NCBI GenBank assembly: GCA_964601575.1
Contig: CAZROA010000051.1
Location: forward strand, 1 to 19,270
DNA: 19,270 bases
Source: CAZKEG01 sp964601575
GTDB taxonomy: Bacteria > Desulfobacterota > Thermodesulfobacteria > Thermodesulfobacteriales > Thermodesulfatatoraceae
Reading direction: 5' to 3'
In this document: one piece after another, positions 15,377 to 19,270 of the stretch
Position numbering within the stretch: the first letter of the stretch is position 1
Layout of the letters: each line of letters starts with the position of its first letter
Position numbers and translations under genes: made by a program
Notes under the pieces: generated by a model
The model's input: the letters and a program-made list of their open reading frames with translations, nothing else
What the model was told of the DNA's origin: nothing
Databases searched by the model: none

Positions 15377-16484
15377 AGAACTCCCTCACCGCGGAGACGA
15401 TCTTTTCTTGTTCTTCTGGCTCAAGGAAGGGATGCATCGGGAGAGACAAGACCTCCTGGGCCAGCCTCTCCGAGACCGGGAAATCCCCCTCCTTGTAGCC
15501 CAGGTCAGCGAAGGCCGGCTGTAGATGGAGGGGAAGGGGATAGTAAACGGCAGTTGGTATCCCTTTACCCTTTAAAAATTCGGCCAGACCATCCCTTTCC
15601 GGGGCACGGATGGTAAATTGAGCGTAACTGGAGAGATAACCAGGGGGGATCACCTGCCACTTGATCCCCGGTATATCTTTTAGGAGTTCGCGGTAGCGTG
15701 CCGCTATCTCCTGGCGTCTAGCAAACTCTTCTTCAAAGTACTTGAATTTGACCAGAAGAATGGCCGCCTGAAGGGTGTCTAAGCGGGCATTTAAACCTTC
15801 GTATTCATGCCAGTATCTCTTGGTCTGGCCGTGGATCCTGATGGCCCGCATCTTTTTGGCCGCCTCTTGATCATTGGTAAAGATCATCCCCCCGTCGCCG
15901 CAAGCCCCCAGAGGTTTGGCCGGGAAGAAGGATATTGCCCCGGCTTGACCAAAGCTTCCGGAACGTCTTTCGCCGATGGCGGCCCCAAAGGATTGACAGG
16001 CATCTTCGATCAGGATCAGGCCATACTTTTCACCCAACTCTTCTAAGAGAGGCAGATTGGCTGGGAGGCCGAAGAGGCTTACGGCGATAAGGGCTTTCAC
16101 TTCAAGGCCTTGGCCAAGGGCCTTCTCTATGGCCTCTTCTACTAACGTAGGGGAGATGTTCATGGTCTCTTCTTCAACGTCAACAAAGACGATCCTGGCC
16201 CCCAGGCGACGGATTACTTCGGCAGTGGCCACAAAGGTAAAGGGAGTGGTGATGACTACCTGACCAGGTCTTACGCCAAAGGCCTTGAGGGCGATATAAA
16301 GGGCATCTGTCCCGGAAGAAACCCCGATAGCCTCCTTGACTCCTACAAAAGAGGCCAATCGCTCCTCTAGCTCGGCTACTTCAGGCCCCAGGATATAGTT
16401 GATGCTGCGAAGGACCTTGAGGACGGCTTCCTCGATTTCTTCTTGATAAGCCGCATATTGGCGTTCTAAATCAATGAATCGCAT
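15366..16484 (-). CDS. DegT/DnrJ/EryC1/StrS-type PLP aminotransferase for amino-sugar synthesis
   Basis: A 372-residue protein of typical length. It shows SSGTDALYIALKAFG at about 56-70, the PLP-contact segment IEDACQSFGA (D161) and the lysine segment SFFPAKPLGACGDGG, with K190 as the Schiff-base residue. C-terminal blocks SYAQFTIRAPERDGL and AVYYPLPLHLQPAF match enzymes that transfer an amino group to a keto sugar nucleotide, such as UDP-3-keto or dTDP-4-keto sugars. This points to cell-surface polysaccharide or lipopolysaccharide building blocks. The start is ATG 16484 with an AGGAGGAGG ribosome-binding site. It overlaps the TIM-barrel gene downstream. No glycosyltransferase, dehydratase or acetyltransferase is adjacent, so the exact sugar is not determinable. 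Confidence 0.93.
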   Translation of the reverse strand: MRFIDLERQYAAYQEEIEEAVLKVLRSINYILGPEVAELEERLASFVGVKEAIGVSSGTDALYIALKAFGVRPGQVVITTPFTFVATAEVIRRLGARIVFVDVEEETMNISPTLVEEAIEKALGQGLEVKALIAVSLFGLPANLPLLEELGEKYGLILIEDACQSFGAAIGERRSGSFGQAGAISFFPAKPLGACGDGGMIFTNDQEAAKKMRAIRIHGQTKRYWHEYEGLNARLDTLQAAILLVKFKYFEEEFARRQEIAARYRELLKDIPGIKWQVIPPGYLSSYAQFTIRAPERDGLAEFLKGKGIPTAVYYPLPLHLQPAFADLGYKEGDFPVSERLAQEVLSLPMHPFLEPEEQEKIVSAVREFYGR

Positions 16485-16662
16485 ATCCTCCTCCTAAAGG
16501 GGCCTGAGTTTACCAGAAAAATTTATTTGGAGACAGCTCACTTGCATATCTTCTTTAAGTTGTTATAACCAGAATTAGTTGATCTTGGAGGTTGTTAGCG
16601 AAAGCGCCGTTTGGCTGAGGGAATTGACGTGCTGGAGTAGGTGGTGTTTGGTAAATAAGGGC
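16485..16662. other. Divergent intergenic region before tRNA-Arg
   Basis: This 178-bp gap separates the minus-strand DegT gene from the plus-strand tRNA. A palindromic GTTATAAC (16562-16569) could supply a -10 box on both strands. Only the plus strand has a fair -35 partner. No coding sequence is supported here; an open frame starting at 16579 runs through the tRNA and is discounted. Confidence 0.5.
16542..16569 (+). promoter_or_regulatory. Candidate promoter for tRNA-Arg
   Basis: TTGCAT (16542-16547) and TATAAC (16564-16569) are separated by 16 nt. The predicted start would leave a leader of about 86 nt before the mature tRNA, which is long, so a closer promoter using TAAATA just before the tRNA is also possible. 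Confidence 0.4.
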
Positions 16663-16739
16663 GCGCCCATAGCTCAACCGGATAGAGCGCTGGGCTTCGA
16701 ACCCAGAGGTTGGAGGTTCGAGTCCTCCTGGGCGCGCCA
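16663..16739 (+). tRNA. tRNA-Arg, anticodon UCG, CCA encoded
   Basis: The cloverleaf folds cleanly. Acceptor stem GCGCCCA (16663-16669) pairs with TGGGCGC (16729-16735). The D-arm is GCTC/GAGC. The anticodon arm is CTGGG/CCCAG with loop CTTCGAA, giving anticodon TCG. The T-arm is GGAGG/CCTCC with loop TTCGAGT. The discriminator is G, and CCA is encoded at 16737-16739. It decodes arginine CGA. The 5' leader GGC (16660-16662) can also pair with GCC (16736-16738), extending the acceptor helix to 10 bp in the precursor. Confidence 0.96.
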
Positions 16740-16762
16740 GTCTTTGGGCTCCCAGGACTTTC

Positions 16763-16791
16763 TTGGCGCTCCCTAAGGAAGGGGTTAGAAT
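16763..16791 (+). promoter_or_regulatory. Candidate promoter of the Nudix gene, near-leaderless
   Basis: TTGGCG (16763-16768) and TAGAAT (16786-16791) are spaced by 17 nt. The -10 box ends 9 nt before ATG 16801, so transcription would start within about 3 nt of the start codon. The only purine-rich stretch, GGAAGGGG, sits too far upstream (about 16 nt) and would not be in such a transcript. Confidence 0.5.
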
Positions 16792-16800
16792 CGACAGCCT

Positions 16801-17385
16801 ATGGTGAGACGAGGTCGTAAACGAAGAGACAGTCCCAGTGTTATCCCGCGTGAGATCTTAGAGGCCGTGGACAATAAAGGTCGGGTCATTGCCCTCCTCC
16901 CTCGGGGTGAGATCCATCGTCAAAGGCTCAGACACCGAGCGGTACATGTGTTTATCTTTTCTCCCAAAGGGGAGATCTATCTCCAGAAACGAGCAGCCCA
17001 TAAGGACGAACATCCAGGGCTTTGGGATTCTTCGGCCGCCGGGCATGTCTCTCCGGGAGAACCCAACATAGTGGCAGCGCGGAGGGAATTACAGGAAGAA
17101 TTGAATATCCTTTGTAATCTGATCGAAGTAGGGACCATAGAGGCCTGTGAGGAGACTGGTTGGGAGTTTGTAAGCTTTTACGTAGGGGTAACTAATAAGA
17201 CCCCGGTGCCAGATCCAGTAGAGATAGAAACCGGGAGGTTCTTTGCCCTCGAGGAGGTAGAAAAGTTGCTCACCCAAACCCCGGAGATATTCACACCGGC
17301 CTTTCGCCTCTTGTGGGAGATCTTTAAAGAAAAGGGGCTTCCCCTCCTTAAGGCCAAAGAATTTGAGGCCAAAGGGTTCGAATAA
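16801..17385 (+). CDS. Nudix hydrolase, IDI/YfcD-like subgroup
   Basis: A 194-residue protein. The Nudix box starts at G81, GHVSPGEPNIVAARRELQEE, fitting Gx5Ex7REUxEE; the final GU is replaced by NI. Upstream, LRHRAVHVFIFSPKGEIYLQ then KRAAHKDEHPGLWDSSAAGH resembles the isopentenyl-diphosphate-isomerase-like and YfcD branch of Nudix enzymes. That branch has varied or unknown diphosphate substrates, and this protein lacks the features needed to call it a true isomerase. The N-terminus (MVRRGRKRRD) is unusually basic. The start is ATG 16801, with GTG at 16804 as an alternative. No ribosome-binding site is seen, and the promoter position suggests leaderless translation. Its end is 2 bp from the stop of the convergent siroheme gene. 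Confidence 0.85.
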   Translation: MVRRGRKRRDSPSVIPREILEAVDNKGRVIALLPRGEIHRQRLRHRAVHVFIFSPKGEIYLQKRAAHKDEHPGLWDSSAAGHVSPGEPNIVAARRELQEELNILCNLIEVGTIEACEETGWEFVSFYVGVTNKTPVPDPVEIETGRFFALEEVEKLLTQTPEIFTPAFRLLWEIFKEKGLPLLKAKEFEAKGFE

Positions 17386-17387
17386 CC

Positions 17388-18032
17388 CTATTCTTCCTCC
17401 AAAGGTAGATTATAGGCCTTGGCCAAGGCAGCCAGATAACCCCAATCACCACGTCTTATCCATTGCGGGATAGGGGCTAAGGCTAGGTGTTCAAAGATCT
17501 CTCGTTTTTCTCTTTCTTCCAGACCGCGTTCGAGGATGATTCGACGCCAACGGGCCATGAGCTCAAGGAATTCCTCGTATTCCGGACCGAAGGTCTCCTC
17601 CAGTTGTTCCCGCAAGCGGCGGGCTACCGCTGGACTGGCCCCAGAGGTGGAGATGGCCAATTGCAACCGTCCGCGTTTGACCACCGAGGGCACAATAAAG
17701 CTACAGTAACGGGGTTGATCAACCACGTTACAGAAGATGCGTCTCTCTTCGGCCTCGGCAAAGACCTGTTCTTGGACTTCTGGGTTATTGGTGGCCGCGA
17801 TGACCAGCCAGGCCCCCTCAAGATCTCCTGGTTGATAGGGGCGTTTCAAAAGCTCAATCTTTCCCTCCTCTGCCCATTTCTCAATGGAAGGAGTAACCTC
17901 TGGGGCAATGACCCTTACCTTGGCCCCGGACTCAAGCAAGGTCTGAACCTTTCTCTCCGCCACCTTGCCGCCGCCGATGACCAGGCAAAGTTTTTGCTCG
18001 ATCCGCAGAAAGATGGGATAATAATTATTCAT
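17388..18032 (-). CDS. Precorrin-2 dehydrogenase / sirohydrochlorin ferrochelatase (siroheme synthase N-terminal type)
   Basis: A 214-residue stand-alone CysG-N/Met8-like protein. The NAD-binding motif VIGGGKVAERK is at about 18-28. NVVDQPRYCSFIVPS holds the Asp (about D105) that aligns with the catalytic aspartate of CysG. ISTSGASPAVARRLREQLE and a C-terminal helical domain follow. It oxidises precorrin-2 and inserts iron to give siroheme, the cofactor of sulfite and nitrite reductases, or feeds alternative haem and d1 routes; this fits a sulfur-metabolising host. I start it at ATG 18032, with AAGGAGGT 10 nt upstream, rather than at the TTG at 18056. The start codon shares bases with that of the divergent fusion gene. 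No methyltransferase domain is attached. Confidence 0.94.
   Translation of the reverse strand: MNNYYPIFLRIEQKLCLVIGGGKVAERKVQTLLESGAKVRVIAPEVTPSIEKWAEEGKIELLKRPYQPGDLEGAWLVIAATNNPEVQEQVFAEAEERRIFCNVVDQPRYCSFIVPSVVKRGRLQLAISTSGASPAVARRLREQLEETFGPEYEEFLELMARWRRIILERGLEEREKREIFEHLALAPIPQWIRRGDWGYLAALAKAYNLPLEEE
17994..18022 (+). promoter_or_regulatory. Candidate promoter of the deoC-rnhA fusion gene, inside the siroheme gene
   Basis: TTGCTC (17994-17999) and GATAAT (18017-18022) are 17 nt apart. The -10 ends 8 nt before ATG 18031, so the mRNA would begin at or within 2 nt of the start codon. The promoter lies entirely inside the first codons of the divergent siroheme gene, so the two genes would interfere at the level of transcription initiation. 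Confidence 0.5.
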
Positions 18033-19173
18033 GGGAAACCAGACCTCCTTGACCAAAGAAGACCTTAATCCAGCCCCCTTTATTGATCATACTTTACTTG
18101 CTCCGACAAGCACAACAAGTGAGATCAAACGGCTTTGCGAGGAAGCGCAGCGTTACGGGATGGCCGCGGTCTGTGTGGCCCCGACCTTTGTTCCCCTGGC
18201 TCACGAGCTTTTGAAAGGGAGTTCGGTAAAGGTCTGTACAGTGATTGGGTTCCCCTTGGGCTTTCAATTTACTTCGGTCAAGGCCTATGAGGCCAGGGAA
18301 GTGGTCGCCGCCGGGGCCCAGGAAATCGATGTAGTCGTCAATCTGCGTTGGGTGAAAGAGGGGCGTTTTGAATTTGTGGTTGGCGAAATGGAAGAGATCC
18401 TCGCCTCTGTCCCGCAAACAACCATCAAGGTCATCTTGGAATGTGGCTATCTGACCAGGGAAGAAAAGATAAAGCTCGCCCAGGTCCTTTCCGAAACCGG
18501 GGTCCATTTTCTGAAGACCTCTACTGGTTTTGGTCCTGGAGGGGCCACCCTTGAAGACGTGAAGCTTCTCTTTGAGGCCACGGGTGGGCGAGTATCCATA
18601 AAGGCCGCCGGTGGTATTCGCACCCTGGCTCAGGCTTTGGCTTTTCTTAGGGCCGGCGCTTCTCGCCTGGGGACCAGTGCCGGGGCCAAGATCGTCCAAG
18701 AATATTTAACCCAAGAAAAAAATCAGCTAAACCAAGAAGTAGAGATCTTTGTTGACGGGGCCTGTTTGGGAAACCCTGGGCCTGGAGGGTATGCTGCCAT
18801 CTTACGGTCTGGCGCCCACGAGAAGGTAGTTACCGGTCGGGAAAGAGAAACGACCAACAATCGTATGGAACTAATGGCCGCCATAGAGGCCCTTTCTGCC
18901 TTACGGCGGCCTTCAAAGGTCCGTATTTATACCGATTCGCGCTATCTCTTAGATGGAATCACTAAGTGGCTTCCCGAGTGGCAAAAAAATGGCTTTAAGA
19001 CCTCTTCTGGGAAACCGGTAAAGAATAGAGACCTTTGGGAGAGGCTTTCCGAGCTCACTCGCCTCCATGAGGTTACCTGGGAATGGGTAGAAGGGCATAG
19101 TGGACACCCTGAAAATGAGAGATGTGATCGTCTGGCTCGTGAGGAAGCCCGGCGGGCGAAGGAGGAGGGCTAG
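18031..19173 (+). CDS. Fusion protein: deoxyribose-phosphate aldolase (DeoC) + ribonuclease HI
   Basis: One 380-residue frame holds two complete enzymes. Residues 14-227 are DeoC: FIDHTLL, EIDVVVNL (D100), HFLKTSTGFGPGG with Schiff-base K162, and SIKAAGGIRT with K191. Residues 237-380 are RNase HI: EIFVDGACLGNPGPGGYA (D242), TNNRMELMAAIEAL (E280), IYTDSRYLLDGI (D302), a basic handle WQKNGFKTSSGKPVKNRDLW, EGHSGHPENERCDRLA (H356, D366). DeoC splits 2-deoxyribose-5-phosphate into glyceraldehyde-3-phosphate and acetaldehyde. RNase HI cuts RNA in RNA-DNA hybrids. The linker is about 10 residues and the RNase H part has no start codon of its own. ATG 18031 has no ribosome-binding site; TTG 18049 is an alternative. 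ubiX follows with a 1-bp overlap. An A7 run lies at the junction (see findings). Confidence 0.92.
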   Translation: MGNQTSLTKEDLNPAPFIDHTLLAPTSTTSEIKRLCEEAQRYGMAAVCVAPTFVPLAHELLKGSSVKVCTVIGFPLGFQFTSVKAYEAREVVAAGAQEIDVVVNLRWVKEGRFEFVVGEMEEILASVPQTTIKVILECGYLTREEKIKLAQVLSETGVHFLKTSTGFGPGGATLEDVKLLFEATGGRVSIKAAGGIRTLAQALAFLRAGASRLGTSAGAKIVQEYLTQEKNQLNQEVEIFVDGACLGNPGPGGYAAILRSGAHEKVVTGRERETTNNRMELMAAIEALSALRRPSKVRIYTDSRYLLDGITKWLPEWQKNGFKTSSGKPVKNRDLWERLSELTRLHEVTWEWVEGHSGHPENERCDRLAREEARRAKEEG

Positions 19174-19270
19174 TGCGCTCTAAGTTTTTGGTGGCTATTA
19201 CCGGAGCCAGTGGCGCCCCTTATGCCGTGGCCTTTTTGAGGCTTCTTAAGGAAAAAGAGATCCCGGTGGA
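19173..19270 (+). CDS. ubiX: UbiX-type flavin prenyltransferase (partial, N-terminus only)
   Basis: The frame begins at GTG 19173, overlapping the TAG stop of the fusion gene by one base (TAGTG), with AGGAGG 7 nt upstream. The 32 visible residues read MRSKFLVAITGASGAPYA followed by VAFLRLLKEKEIPV, the N-terminal flavin-binding start of UbiX/Pad1 enzymes. These attach a prenyl group to FMN to make the cofactor of UbiD-type decarboxylases, used in quinone synthesis or aromatic acid decarboxylation. The gene runs off the right edge. Co-transcription with the deoC-rnhA fusion is near certain given the overlap. Confidence 0.88.
   Translation, partial: MRSKFLVAITGASGAPYAVAFLRLLKEKEIPV

Noticed and set aside
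16579..16776. 65-codon plus-strand ORF around the tRNA
   Set aside because: It runs straight through a perfect tRNA-Arg; its middle residues are simply the tRNA translated.
18033..18056. TTG start at 18056 for the siroheme gene
   Set aside because: The strong AAGGAGGT lies downstream of this TTG and is correctly placed for ATG 18032.
17487..18068. 193-codon plus-strand ORF antisense to the siroheme gene
   Set aside because: The opposite strand carries a clear CysG-N-type enzyme; this frame has the composition of a shadow and no motif.
18094..18699. 201-codon minus-strand ORF antisense to the DeoC domain
   Set aside because: It mirrors a strongly conserved DeoC sequence and shows no independent motif or ribosome-binding site.
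1..19270. Mobile elements, CRISPR arrays, prophage or defence systems
   Set aside because: I looked on both strands for transposases, integrases, regularly spaced repeats and defence motifs and found none; gene content is housekeeping and regulatory.

Overview
The window is a gene-dense chromosomal segment of moderate GC content. It most resembles a thermophilic, sulfur-metabolising bacterium of the Thermodesulfobacteriota/deltaproteobacterial type. That placement is inferred from a split-Soret-type cytochrome with a CxxCH haem site, an RpoH of deltaproteobacterial style, charge-rich proteins and very short intergenic gaps; no marker gene in the window proves it.

Layout. (1) 1-1065, minus strand: a cut-off HD-GYP protein with two HD domains, preceded by a hairpin. 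(2) 1161-1931, minus: a split-Soret cytochrome c-like protein with its own promoter, which carries a perfect 8-bp inverted repeat. (3) 2030-7365, minus: a tight run transcribed mnmG, rpoH-type sigma factor, TPR protein, lipoprotein, with overlaps of 38 and 28 bp between the last three. (4) 7448-7837, plus: an unrecognised 129-residue protein. (5) 7834-10319, minus: two tandem CNNM/CorC-type membrane proteins joined by an ATGA overlap. (6) 10554-13916, plus: an AI-2E-family membrane protein and a bifunctional Rel/SpoT ppGpp enzyme. (7) 13913-14110, minus: ribosomal protein bL28. (8) 14222-14557, plus: a PilZ protein. (9) 14543-16484, minus: a DegT-type sugar aminotransferase overlapping a xylose-isomerase-like TIM barrel protein. 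(10) 16663-16739, plus: tRNA-Arg(UCG) with encoded CCA, then a Nudix hydrolase (16801-17385). (11) 17388-18032, minus: the siroheme-forming dehydrogenase/ferrochelatase. (12) 18031-19173, plus: a single ORF encoding a complete deoxyribose-phosphate aldolase fused to a complete RNase HI, followed by the start of a UbiX-type flavin prenyltransferase that reaches the right edge.

Most genes are housekeeping or regulatory: tRNA modification, heat-shock-type sigma factor, ppGpp and c-di-GMP signalling, translation and siroheme. I see no phage, transposon, CRISPR or defence island. The most unusual object is the DeoC-RNase HI fusion. Both sets of catalytic residues are intact, an A7 run lies exactly at the domain junction, and the start codon shares bases with the start codon of the divergent siroheme gene. 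Its promoter places transcription start almost on the ATG, suggesting a leaderless mRNA. The Nudix gene, and less clearly rel, have the same arrangement. The convergent gene pairs overlap or abut at their stop codons, leaving no room for ordinary terminators.
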